A stretch of DNA of 25,955 nucleotides from CALVUJ01 sp045128835. Lineage in GTDB: Bacteria; Bacillota_I; Bacilli_A; RFN20; DUOF01. Shown here in pieces: positions 1-7,921 of this stretch; the stretch's first letter is position 1; each line of letters opens with the position of its first letter. Made by a program: the position numbers and the translations under genes. A model generated the notes under the pieces. That model did not search any database. It worked only from the letters and a program-made list of their open reading frames with translations, and was not told where the DNA came from. The stretch is from assembly GCA_045128835.1 (NCBI GenBank), contig JBGVRX010000034.1, positions 1 to 25,955 of the forward strand, given 5' to 3'.

Positions 1-1
1 T

Positions 2-1138
2 ACTACGGAAGCAGCTTTAGAAGTAGAGAGTTTACTAGATTTAGCAACATCTAGATTGCATGGAGCTAATCTTAATTATCACTACCGTAGTAAAAATGCA
101 GAGTTAATTCATTTCTCTAACAATTATTTCTATGATAGCAAACTTCAAATAGTACCTAACTTAGTCAAAGGTAAGAAGAACGCTATTATTAGATATAAAG
201 TTAATGGTAGATGGATTAATAGAAGAAATGATATAGAAGCTAAGGCTGTTATTGATATTTTAAAGAAAGTTTTAAAAGAGAGAAAAAATAAAGAAAGCAT
301 TGGTATTATTACATTTAATAGTGAACAAGCCTATGCAATTGAAGAAGGCATTAGAAGAGAATGTAAAAATGATTTGAAATTTGCAGAAACTATCTTGCAA
401 GAACAAAATAGATTTGAAAATAACGTAGATATTTCCTTATTCATTAAAAACTTAGAGAATGTTCAAGGTGATGAAAGAGATATTATTATTTTATCAGTTG
501 GATATGCTTATAATGATAATGGTAGGGTTATTGCTAATTTTGGTTCATTGTCTACTGAAGGTGGCGAAAATAGACTTAATGTTGCAATTACAAGAGCAAA
601 AGAGAGAATTTATTTAGTAACTTCAATTGAACCTGAGGAATTAAATGTAGAGAATACAAAGAATGAAGGACCTAAAATTTTAAAGAAATATTTGAGTTAT
701 ACAAAAGCTATATCTTCTAATAATCTTAAAGAAGCTAAGATTTGGTTAAATAGTAAGAAAGAAGATATAGATGATGATATAGATGATGGTAATATTTTAG
801 CCAAAGAGATTAAATCTAGTTTAGAAAAGAATGGTTATTGTGTTGAAGTTAAAATAGGAAATACAAGAAATAAGATAGATTTAGCGGTATTTGATTCTAC
901 TTATAATCAATATTTATTAGGTATTGAGTGTATCAATAAAGATTATAAGAATATGGATGAAATGATTGAAAATCAAATATATCATCAAGGTTTCTTACAA
1001 TCAAGAGGATGGAAAATACATAGAGTATGGACTAGAGATTGGTGGCTAAGTAAAAATAAGGTTATTAATTCAATTATTAGGGAAATTGAAAATGCTAAAA
1101 AGGAGTTAATTAAAGCTAATTTAGATGGCAAAAAGTAA
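2..1138 (+). CDS. SF1 (DNA2/NAM7-like) helicase with C-terminal REase-like domain, 5' end outside window
   Basis: Only the C-terminal part is visible. The frame is open from base 2, and residues upstream of the first possible start (TTG at 56) match the downstream paralog, so the gene begins before the window. Superfamily I motifs seen in order are NYHYRS (motif IV), VQGDERD (V) and ENRLNVAITRAK (VI). After them comes a domain resembling the MTES_1575/Vsr-like restriction-endonuclease fold (KIDLAV, then GIEC, then GW..HRVWTRDWW). Family knowledge suggests an ATP-driven DNA/RNA translocase joined to a nuclease. The paralog at 1232 aligns along the whole visible length with well over half of residues identical by eye. 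A strong terminator overlaps the stop codon. The role may be genome maintenance or antiviral defence; the sequence does not decide. Confidence 0.85.
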   Translation, partial: TTEAALEVESLLDLATSRLHGANLNYHYRSKNAELIHFSNNYFYDSKLQIVPNLVKGKKNAIIRYKVNGRWINRRNDIEAKAVIDILKKVLKERKNKESIGIITFNSEQAYAIEEGIRRECKNDLKFAETILQEQNRFENNVDISLFIKNLENVQGDERDIIILSVGYAYNDNGRVIANFGSLSTEGGENRLNVAITRAKERIYLVTSIEPEELNVENTKNEGPKILKKYLSYTKAISSNNLKEAKIWLNSKKEDIDDDIDDGNILAKEIKSSLEKNGYCVEVKIGNTRNKIDLAVFDSTYNQYLLGIECINKDYKNMDEMIENQIYHQGFLQSRGWKIHRVWTRDWWLSKNKVINSIIREIENAKKELIKANLDGKK

Positions 1139-1167
1139 GGTGTTTTAAGGCTTAAAACACCTTTTTA
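1138..1167 (+). terminator. Intrinsic terminator after first helicase
   Basis: A near-perfect palindrome pairs GGTGTTTTAAG with CTTAAAACACC and is followed by a run of five T. It overlaps the helicase stop codon, so the two helicase paralogs are likely separate transcription units. Confidence 0.85.
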
Positions 1168-1182
1168 TATGCAAATTTTAAC

Positions 1183-1210
1183 TTGCAATTATACCAATAT
1201 GGTTTATAAT
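1183..1210 (+). promoter_or_regulatory. Sigma-A-like promoter for second helicase
   Basis: TTGCAA (1183-1188), a 16-base spacer and TATAAT (1205-1210). The predicted transcript starts near 1217, just ahead of the GAGGTG ribosome binding site at 1221. This excludes the upstream in-frame ATG at 1169 as the start codon. Confidence 0.7.
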
Positions 1211-1231
1211 TTATATATGCGAGGTGTTGCT

Positions 1232-4200
1232 ATGAAGTCTATATATACAACATATAAAGAGAGATTAGTAGAGATAAGTGGTAAAAGTAGAAGTATTTAC
1301 AGTAAAAAGGGAGATACTCGTTTTTCTTGCGATTTATTTAAGTATTTTGCTGATATAAATGTATTTGATGATTTTGTTAAAAGTATTTGGAATGGACACT
1401 ATAAACCTTTTGAAGTTGTTGGTCAAAGTACAATGGAAAGTTTATATATTACTTCTGGAGTAGATAATGAAGTTAAAACTAAATATCAAGGACTAGTAAA
1501 AAAAGATCCTAGTACTGATAAAAAGGTTCTAACAGAATTAAGGAATAGAGAAGCTAAGAAATTAGTTAATAATAGCGTTAATGCTTTCTATAAGTTAAAG
1601 AAGGAAGTTATTGATATTGCTAAGGAAACTGGTAGATATGAAATGTATGTAGGTTATCCTTTTGTAGAAGGGACTATTAATGGTGATATGACTGTTAAAG
1701 CGCCTTTAATTTTATTCCCAGTTAAAGTTAATATTACTGATGATAGCCATGTAAGTATTGAATTAATTAAAGATGTTCCTATTACTTTAAATAAAGCATT
1801 ACTTTTTGCTTACGCTAAAGAGAAGAGAATTAATATTGAAGATATGATTATGGAATTTGATAGTGATTTCTCTAAATCCTTTAAAAGTGTCGGAGCCGTT
1901 ATTAATTATTTAAAGAAATATAATATTAATATAGATTTTGATAAGAATAGTTTAGAGGATTTAATGACTTTAGAAGATAGTGGTATTCCAGAGAAGGATG
2001 CTCCTCTTAAGGTTGTTAATCACTGTGTTGTAGGTAGATATCCGCTTGCTAACTCTATATATATGGATTATAGTGAATTAGAGAATGGTAAAGCTGCGAC
2101 TAACTCTGCGATTGAAGAGTTAATATATGCTAGAACCCCTAAAACTAAAAATAAAAAGAAAGTTAATTCATTATATACAATTAATAAATTAGACCATACT
2201 CAAGAAAAAGCTATTGAAAGAATCAATAATGAAGGTAATATGGTTATTTATGGTCCTCCTGGTACTGGTAAATCTCAAACTATCGTTAATATTATTAGTG
2301 ATGCTTTAGCTAGAAAGAAAAGAGTTTTGATTGTATCTCAAAAGAAAGCTGCACTAGATGTAGTATATAATAGATTAGGTAATATTAAGAATAAGGCTAT
2401 GTTTATTACAGATCCTGAAAAAGAGAAGGAATCTTTCTTTAAAAGATGTTATGAAAGACATAATAATACGGAAAGTTATGACACTACTTTAGAAATGCAA
2501 AGACATGCTGAAATTCAAAAGAGTATTGATGCTAAATATGAAGAATTAAGACAAATTTTTAGTGTTTTGTATGAACCTACTAGTTTTGGAGTAAGTTTAG
2601 AAACAATGTATGAGCAAAGTTCTGAAATCTCTAAAAATAGTTATGATTATGATGTTTGTTTAGCGCTATCTAATAGAAAAGACTTATTATCTCTTAAACA
2701 TGATGCTTTAAGCGAATGTTTAGCAAGAATCAATGAAAACAATCGTCGTGCTTTATATTATAAGTATGAAACTGCTAAACAAAAGAATGCAATTATTGAC
2801 CATATAAAGAATAATTTAGATGTTTATAGCGTAGATAATGTAGCAAATAAACTAGAAAAGATTCTTGCTAATAAGAATTTAGGGTTTGATATCAGTAAGT
2901 ATCCTTACGGTTCTTATTTAGTAGCACATTATGTACATAATTTAGATAAAGCTGATGCTGATTTAGATAAATTAGTGTCATTCATTGCTAAGCAAAATAA
3001 AAAGAAAGGTTTTGTAGTTCCTTCTAAGTTTGAGAAAGAATTAAAAGAATCTTTCACTCAAGCACTTACAGAAATAAAAAAAGAAGTGGCTAACTATGAT
3101 TTCTTTAAAGATGTTTTAAGTGAAAAAGGATATCAAATGGCAGTAGCGGCAATTTTAAATGGTAATGTTACTATGCTTAGAAATATCAAAGCAGGCTTAA
3201 ATAACTATACTGAAATTAAAGATATTAAACTTGAATTATCTAATCTTACTGAGATGGACAAGAAAATATTAGAATTTGCTTATAGTAATGCTGATACAGC
3301 ACCTAAGTATAATCAAATTATCAATAATTTTATGCCTATTAGAATGTATATTGAAATTGTTAAGGAAGAGCAAGATAGAAAAGAAGATTTAGCAAAAATC
3401 ATGAATTTCCCTAGCATAAAAGAAAGTATTTTAAATTTAAAAGAGAAACAACATGAGTTATCTAAAAATATTGCAAGTAATTCATTTAATAATGATTATA
3501 TTGAAAATTACAACAGCAATAAGAGAGCAAAAGACTTCTTATATCAAATTTCAAAACAACAACATTCTTGGTCTATTAGAAAGTTTATGAAAGAGTATCA
3601 AGATTTGATGTTAGATTTATATCCTTGTTGGTTATTATCTCCAGAGAATGCTTCAAATATCTTACCTCTTGTTAAAGATATGTTTGATATTGTTTTAGTA
3701 GATGAAGCATCTCAAGTATTTATTGAAAATACATTACCTTTGATTTATAGAGGTAAAAATGTTGTGGTAGCAGGAGATAACAAGCAATTAAGACCTACTT
3801 CTACATTTATGAGAAGATATATGGGGGCAGATGTTGAAGAGATAGAGGATCCTACTAGAGAAGCAACACTTGAGGCATTAAGTTTACTAGATTTAGCTAC
3901 TCCTAGACTACCTAGTACAAATCTTAACTATCACTATCGTAGTAGAAGCCAAGAATTAATTGATTTCTCAAATAGCTATTTCTATGATGGTAAATTAGAG
4001 ATTGTTCCTAATTTAGCTGGTAATAAAAAGAATAGTGCGATTACTAGAATTAAAGTTGATGGATTATGGTCTAATAGAAGGAATGAAGAAGAAGCTAGAA
4101 CGACTGTCATGTTATTAAAGAAGATATTAGCAAGTAGAAAGAATAATGAAAGTATTGGTATTATTTCATTTAATAGTGATCAAGCTTCAGCAATTGAAGA

Positions 4201-5008
4201 GGCTATTAGAGAAGAGTGTAAAAGAGATTCTAAGTTTGCAGATGCAATTTTAAAAGAACAAAATAGATTTGAAGGTAGTGAAGATGTATCTTTATTTGTT
4301 AAAAACCTAGAAAATGTTCAAGGTGATGAAAGAGATATTATTGTATTATCTACTGGATATGCAAAAAATGAAAATGGTAAAGTTTTAGCTAACTTTGGTT
4401 CTTTAACTTTAGAAGGTGGAGAGAACAGACTTAATGTTGCGGTAACTAGAGCAAAGAAACAAACTTTTGTTGTTACTTCAATTGAACCAGAAGAATTAAG
4501 TGTAGAGACTGCTAAAAATGAAGGACCTAGAATCTTTAAAAAGTATCTTGAATATGTAAGAGCGGTATCTAATAAAAGAAAAGAAGAAGTTAAGGTATGC
4601 TTAAACAGCAAAAATGAACCTCTTGATGAAGATATTAAAGATAATAACCATGTTGCCTTAGAAATAAAGAAAGCTTTAGAAAAACTTGGTTATCATGTTG
4701 ATATTAATGTAGGTAATACTAAGAAGAAGATTGATTTAGCAGTTTATGATAAAGAATTAGATAGATATTTAGTCGGCATTGATTGTATTAATAAAGAATA
4801 CAAGAGTATGGATGAAATGATTGAAAATAAGATTTATCATGATGGATTCTTGGAATCTAGAGGATGGAATATTTGTCATGTATGGACTAGAGATTGGTGG
4901 AACAGTAAAACTAGGGTTATTGGTTCTATTGTAAAAGAAATAGAAAAGGCTAAGATGGAAGCAACTCCTCAAGTAAGCCAACCAGTTGTAGTTACTAGAA
5001 AAAGATAA
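1232..5008 (+). CDS. DUF4011-type SF1 helicase with C-terminal REase-like (MTES_1575) domain
   Basis: The protein has 1258 residues from ATG 1232, chosen because GAGGTG lies five bases upstream and the promoter at 1183-1210 rules out earlier starts. The N-terminus (YKERLVEISGKSR) resembles the start of DUF4011 domains. Helicase motifs are Walker A GPPGTGKS (about residue 341), Walker B LVDEAS (about 824), AGDNKQL (about 848), NYHYRS (about 898), QGDERD (about 1030) and RLNVAVTRAK (about 1066). About 480 mostly helical residues lie between Walker A and B. The C-terminus holds a nuclease-like domain with Asp about 1168 (KIDLAV), GIDC about 1184 and a closing GW..CHVWTRDWW. Families of this architecture couple nucleic-acid translocation to cleavage, and some belong to single-gene antiphage systems. 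The cellular role here is inferred. It is a tandem duplicate of the preceding gene. Confidence 0.9.
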   Translation: MKSIYTTYKERLVEISGKSRSIYSKKGDTRFSCDLFKYFADINVFDDFVKSIWNGHYKPFEVVGQSTMESLYITSGVDNEVKTKYQGLVKKDPSTDKKVLTELRNREAKKLVNNSVNAFYKLKKEVIDIAKETGRYEMYVGYPFVEGTINGDMTVKAPLILFPVKVNITDDSHVSIELIKDVPITLNKALLFAYAKEKRINIEDMIMEFDSDFSKSFKSVGAVINYLKKYNINIDFDKNSLEDLMTLEDSGIPEKDAPLKVVNHCVVGRYPLANSIYMDYSELENGKAATNSAIEELIYARTPKTKNKKKVNSLYTINKLDHTQEKAIERINNEGNMVIYGPPGTGKSQTIVNIISDALARKKRVLIVSQKKAALDVVYNRLGNIKNKAMFITDPEKEKESFFKRCYERHNNTESYDTTLEMQRHAEIQKSIDAKYEELRQIFSVLYEPTSFGVSLETMYEQSSEISKNSYDYDVCLALSNRKDLLSLKHDALSECLARINENNRRALYYKYETAKQKNAIIDHIKNNLDVYSVDNVANKLEKILANKNLGFDISKYPYGSYLVAHYVHNLDKADADLDKLVSFIAKQNKKKGFVVPSKFEKELKESFTQALTEIKKEVANYDFFKDVLSEKGYQMAVAAILNGNVTMLRNIKAGLNNYTEIKDIKLELSNLTEMDKKILEFAYSNADTAPKYNQIINNFMPIRMYIEIVKEEQDRKEDLAKIMNFPSIKESILNLKEKQHELSKNIASNSFNNDYIENYNSNKRAKDFLYQISKQQHSWSIRKFMKEYQDLMLDLYPCWLLSPENASNILPLVKDMFDIVLVDEASQVFIENTLPLIYRGKNVVVAGDNKQLRPTSTFMRRYMGADVEEIEDPTREATLEALSLLDLATPRLPSTNLNYHYRSRSQELIDFSNSYFYDGKLEIVPNLAGNKKNSAITRIKVDGLWSNRRNEEEARTTVMLLKKILASRKNNESIGIISFNSDQASAIEEAIREECKRDSKFADAILKEQNRFEGSEDVSLFVKNLENVQGDERDIIVLSTGYAKNENGKVLANFGSLTLEGGENRLNVAVTRAKKQTFVVTSIEPEELSVETAKNEGPRIFKKYLEYVRAVSNKRKEEVKVCLNSKNEPLDEDIKDNNHVALEIKKALEKLGYHVDINVGNTKKKIDLAVYDKELDRYLVGIDCINKEYKSMDEMIENKIYHDGFLESRGWNICHVWTRDWWNSKTRVIGSIVKEIEKAKMEATPQVSQPVVVTRKR

Positions 5009-5016
5009 TAAAACTA

Positions 5017-5049
5017 AAGATGGATGATAGTAATCGTCTATCTTTTTTT
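5017..5049 (+). terminator. Intrinsic terminator after second helicase
   Basis: A 12-pair stem (AAGATGGATGAT with ATCGTCTATCTT, two G-U pairs) has an AGTA loop and a T run at 5045-5049. Confidence 0.85.
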
Positions 5050-5058
5050 ATATTTTTG

Positions 5059-5086
5059 TTGATTTAAGAATATAATGTTGTATAAT
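5059..5086 (+). promoter_or_regulatory. Promoter of the T-box/thrS operon
   Basis: TTGATT (5059-5064), a 16-base spacer and TATAAT (5081-5086). A second TATAAT at 5071 is too close to this -35. Transcription would begin near 5093, at the start of the T-box leader. Confidence 0.7.
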
Positions 5087-5094
5087 AATTAAAA

Positions 5095-5312
5095 ACGTTG
5101 ATTAGGACACGATTATATATTGGAATTAGTAGAGAGTTCGTGGTTGGTGAAAACGAATAAGGAAGATATATGGTTACTACCTATGAGTTCTACCTGTAAT
5201 GGAGTAGCGTTAACTTGCGTTAAAAGAATTAAGTGCATAGAGTATTCTATGAATTAGGATGGTACCGCTTGTATAGTAATTTCAAGTTCCTATTTTTAAT
5301 AGGAGCTTTTTT
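5095..5312 (+). promoter_or_regulatory. T-box riboswitch (threonine), with terminator/antiterminator
   Basis: The leader carries the conserved T-box core TTAGGATGGTACCGC (5254-5268), which binds the acceptor end of uncharged tRNA. It is followed by a terminator hairpin, AAGTTCCTAT (5284-5293) with ATAGGAGCTT (5300-5309), and a T run. The competing antiterminator can form when AGGA of the T-box (5255-5258) pairs with TCCT of the terminator's left arm. The Stem I region shows AGAGAG (5131-5136), a GGTGAAAACG-like distal element and a candidate specifier ACC (Thr) at 5192-5194. The Thr assignment rests mainly on thrS being in the operon; an overlapping TAC (Tyr) at 5191-5193 cannot be excluded by eye. 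Uncharged tRNA-Thr should allow read-through into the two genes downstream. Confidence 0.93.
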
Positions 5313-5333
5313 ATTTGCTAAAGGGGTGAGATT

Positions 5334-6098
5334 ATGAAAGATTGGGAAAAAGCTTTAAAGAAATTTTTACAAAGATATGAGAATGAAGATTATTATGAAG
5401 GTGCAATAGCGTGTGGTAGTTATGTATCTGGTAATAATAATGAATTTAGTGATATTGATGTTCATCTTGTTTTAAAAAGAGGCAATGAATGGAGAGAAAG
5501 AGGAAATTTAGAAATTGATGGTTTCTTAATCGAGTACTTTGCAAATCCTGTTAATAAGTATGAAAGTTATATGGAAGAGGAAAAGACCGAAAGAGGTAAT
5601 CATACGACCAAGATGTTTGCTAGAGGAAAAATTGTTCAAGACAAACATGGTGAAGTAGAAAAACTTAGAAATAAGGCTATTGAACTAGAAGATATTGAAC
5701 TTCCTGATATAACAGAGTTTGATTTGTTAGCTAGTCAATATGGTTGTTGGGACAAGTTTGATGAATTGAAAGTTATTTATCACGAGAAAAGAGACACCTT
5801 TTATTTAGCTTACTATGAGTTATATAAAAGACTAGTAGAACTTCATGGTAAGGTTAAGAAATTTAGAGATTTTTCTCTTACTAAGTTTGATAAAATTCTA
5901 GATAGTAAAACATTTAGAGATAACTATGGTATTAGTAAGTTTTATGATGAATATGACACCTGTCTTATTAGAGAATGTTTAGTTATTGATGAAAGAAGTA
6001 AGATGTTAGAGAAAATAACCAAATTCTATAACTATGTTATGGAAGTTAGTGGCGGATTTGATATTAATAAATTTGTGTTAAGGAGTGAGGTTAAATGA
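5334..6098 (+). CDS. MNT-type nucleotidyltransferase domain protein, T-box regulated
   Basis: The protein has 254 residues; ATG 5334 is preceded by AAGGGGTGAG. The N-terminal half is a polymerase-beta-like nucleotidyltransferase fold: Gly28-Ser29 followed by SDIDVH, with Asp40 and Asp42 as likely metal ligands and an acidic residue in LIEYF as the probable third. The C-terminal half (about 110-254) is helical and unassigned. Relatives transfer NMP from NTP to small molecules, proteins or tRNA. The substrate is unknown. It is the first gene after the T-box and overlaps thrS by four bases (ATGA), so it is co-transcribed and probably translationally coupled with thrS. That ties its expression to threonine-tRNA charging. 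No resistance cassette or toxin partner is visible nearby. Confidence 0.85.
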   Translation: MKDWEKALKKFLQRYENEDYYEGAIACGSYVSGNNNEFSDIDVHLVLKRGNEWRERGNLEIDGFLIEYFANPVNKYESYMEEEKTERGNHTTKMFARGKIVQDKHGEVEKLRNKAIELEDIELPDITEFDLLASQYGCWDKFDELKVIYHEKRDTFYLAYYELYKRLVELHGKVKKFRDFSLTKFDKILDSKTFRDNYGISKFYDEYDTCLIRECLVIDERSKMLEKITKFYNYVMEVSGGFDINKFVLRSEVK

Positions 6099-7837
6099 TT
6101 AATATTAAAGAAAATGAAAATTTAAGTATTTTAAATCACAGTTGTGCGCATTTATTAGCGCAAGCTGTTAAGCATTTATATCCAAATGCTAAGTTTTGGG
6201 TAGGTCCTGTAATTGAAGGTGGTTTCTATTACGATATGGATTTAGGAAATGAAGTTATTAAAGAAGAAGATTTAGAGAAAATCGAAAAAGAAATGAAAAA
6301 GATTTCTAAAGATGGTAAAAGAATCGTAAGAAGAGAGTTATCTAAAGAAGAAGCTTTAAGTATGTTTGGTGAAGATGAGTATAAAGTAGACTTAATTAAC
6401 AATATGGAAGAAAGTGCTGTTATTACTTGTTACTCTCAAGGTGATTTCACTGATTTATGTAGAGGTCCTCATGTTGAGACTGTTAAACAAATCAAATATT
6501 ATAAGTTATTAAAAGTTAATGGAGCTTATTTTAAAGGTGATTCTAAAAATAAGATGTTAACTAGAGTATATGGTATTTGTTTTGAAAATGAAGAGGATTT
6601 AAACGCTCATTTAAATATGCTAGAAGAAGCTAAGAAAAGAGATCATAGAAAGATTGGTAAAGATTTAGATTTATTCATGATTAGTGAATATGGTCCTGGG
6701 TTCCCATTCTTCTTGCCTAATGGTATGATTATTCGTAACGAATTAGAAAACTTCTGGTATAAAGAGCATGAAAAAGAAGGTTATGAGTTCATTAAAACTC
6801 CAATTATGTTAAACCAAGAGTTATGGGAGACTAGTGGTCACTGGGCTAACTATAGAGAAAATATGTATACTAGTGAAATCGATGAAAAGTTATTCGCTAT
6901 TAAACCAATGAACTGTCCAGGAGGAATGTTAGTTTATAAAAATAGTTTACATTCTTATAAAGATTTACCTATTAGAAGCGGTGAATTAGGTTTAGTTCAT
7001 AGACATGAAGCAAGTGGTGCTTTAAGTGGTTTATTTAGAGTTAGAACATTTACTCAAGATGATGCTCATATTTTCATGAGAGAAGATCAAATTGAAGATG
7101 AAGTAGTTAGATTAATTAGATTTATTGAAAGATTCTATAAAGTATTTAATCTTGAATTTACAATTGAATTATCTACTAGACCAGAAGATAAATATATTGG
7201 TTCAATTGATATTTGGGAAAAGAGTGAAGCAGCTTTAGCAGCAGCTTGTAAGAAAGCAAACAGAGACTTTAAAGTAAATCCAGGTGATGGAGCATTCTAT
7301 GGTCCTAAACTAGATTTCCATATAAAAGATTCAATTGGAAGAGAATGGCAATGTGGAACTATTCAATTAGACATGAATTTACCAGAAAGATTTGATTTAA
7401 CTTATGTAGATGCTGATGGAAGTAAGAAAAGACCTATCATGCTTCACAGAGTAATTTTTGGATCAATTGAAAGATTCATGGGAGTATTAATTGAACACTA
7501 TGCAGGAGCATTCCCATTATGGTTATCTCCAGTTCAAGTTAATGTAATTCCAGTTAACAATGAATATCATTTAGAATATTCTAAACAATTAATGGAAGAA
7601 ATTAGAAATAATGATATTAGAGTTAAATTAGATGATAGAGAAGAAAAATTATCATATAAGATGAGAGAATCTCAAACTAAGAAAGTTCCATTAACTCTTA
7701 TTATTGGAGATAATGAAAGAGATAATAACTTAGTAAGTTATAGATTACATGGTAGTAAAGAAACTATTACTTGTAGTAAAGAAGAATTCATTTCTAAAGT
7801 TAAAGAATCTATTAAAAACAAAGATTACAATATTTAA
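6095..7837 (+). CDS. thrS: Threonyl-tRNA synthetase lacking the N-terminal TGS domain
   Basis: This cytoplasmic class II synthetase charges tRNA-Thr. It has 580 residues against about 640 for typical bacterial enzymes. The protein starts directly with the editing domain; the usual 60-residue TGS (N1) domain is absent. Editing-site residues are present: His15 and His19 (HSCAH), Cys122 and His126 (CRGPH). The catalytic core retains the zinc ligands Cys274 (MNCPGG), His325 (DDAH) and His451 (LHRV), plus the class II motif 2 region (VHRHEASG..GLFRVRTF). The anticodon-binding domain follows (SPVQVNVIPV to the end). The start overlaps the upstream stop (ATGA). A TGS-less ThrRS is also known from mycoplasmas, so this is lineage-typical shrinkage and not a damaged gene. 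Expression is controlled by the T-box at 5095-5312. Confidence 0.97.
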   Translation: MINIKENENLSILNHSCAHLLAQAVKHLYPNAKFWVGPVIEGGFYYDMDLGNEVIKEEDLEKIEKEMKKISKDGKRIVRRELSKEEALSMFGEDEYKVDLINNMEESAVITCYSQGDFTDLCRGPHVETVKQIKYYKLLKVNGAYFKGDSKNKMLTRVYGICFENEEDLNAHLNMLEEAKKRDHRKIGKDLDLFMISEYGPGFPFFLPNGMIIRNELENFWYKEHEKEGYEFIKTPIMLNQELWETSGHWANYRENMYTSEIDEKLFAIKPMNCPGGMLVYKNSLHSYKDLPIRSGELGLVHRHEASGALSGLFRVRTFTQDDAHIFMREDQIEDEVVRLIRFIERFYKVFNLEFTIELSTRPEDKYIGSIDIWEKSEAALAAACKKANRDFKVNPGDGAFYGPKLDFHIKDSIGREWQCGTIQLDMNLPERFDLTYVDADGSKKRPIMLHRVIFGSIERFMGVLIEHYAGAFPLWLSPVQVNVIPVNNEYHLEYSKQLMEEIRNNDIRVKLDDREEKLSYKMRESQTKKVPLTLIIGDNERDNNLVSYRLHGSKETITCSKEEFISKVKESIKNKDYNI

Positions 7838-7844
7838 TAAATTG

Positions 7845-7867
7845 GGGAAAGTTTATCTTTCCCTTTT
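7845..7867 (+). terminator. Intrinsic terminator after thrS
   Basis: GGGAAAG (7845-7851), loop TTTAT, CTTTCCC (7857-7863), then TTTT. Confidence 0.85.
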
Positions 7868-7887
7868 ATTTTATTTAATAAATAACT

Positions 7888-7893
7888 TATAAT
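7888..7893 (+). promoter_or_regulatory. -10 element (TATAAT) for the membrane-protein gene
   Basis: A consensus TATAAT spans 7888-7893 with no clear -35. It overlaps the ATG at 7892, so that ATG lies upstream of the predicted transcript start (near 7900) and cannot be the start codon. Confidence 0.5.
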
Positions 7894-7921
7894 GAATTTG
7901 TTAGAAATGGGGTTTTATTAT

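Noticed and set aside
56..1138. A short stand-alone helicase fragment starting at TTG 56
   Set aside because: The frame continues to the window edge and matches the paralog upstream of 56, so it is a gene cut by the window and not a truncated one.
1169..1231. Extra 21 N-terminal residues on the second helicase
   Set aside because: A -35/-10 pair lies inside this stretch, and the good ribosome binding site is at 1221.
4318..4981. Minus-strand frames inside the second helicase
   Set aside because: They are shadows of the plus-strand gene without start signals or recognisable content.
5009..5333. A small RNA gene or tRNA in the largest intergenic gap
   Set aside because: The gap is explained by a terminator, a promoter and a T-box leader; no cloverleaf was seen.
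6092..6100. TGA read as tryptophan (mycoplasma code)
   Set aside because: TGA ends the nucleotidyltransferase exactly at the thrS start, and Trp is encoded by TGG throughout.
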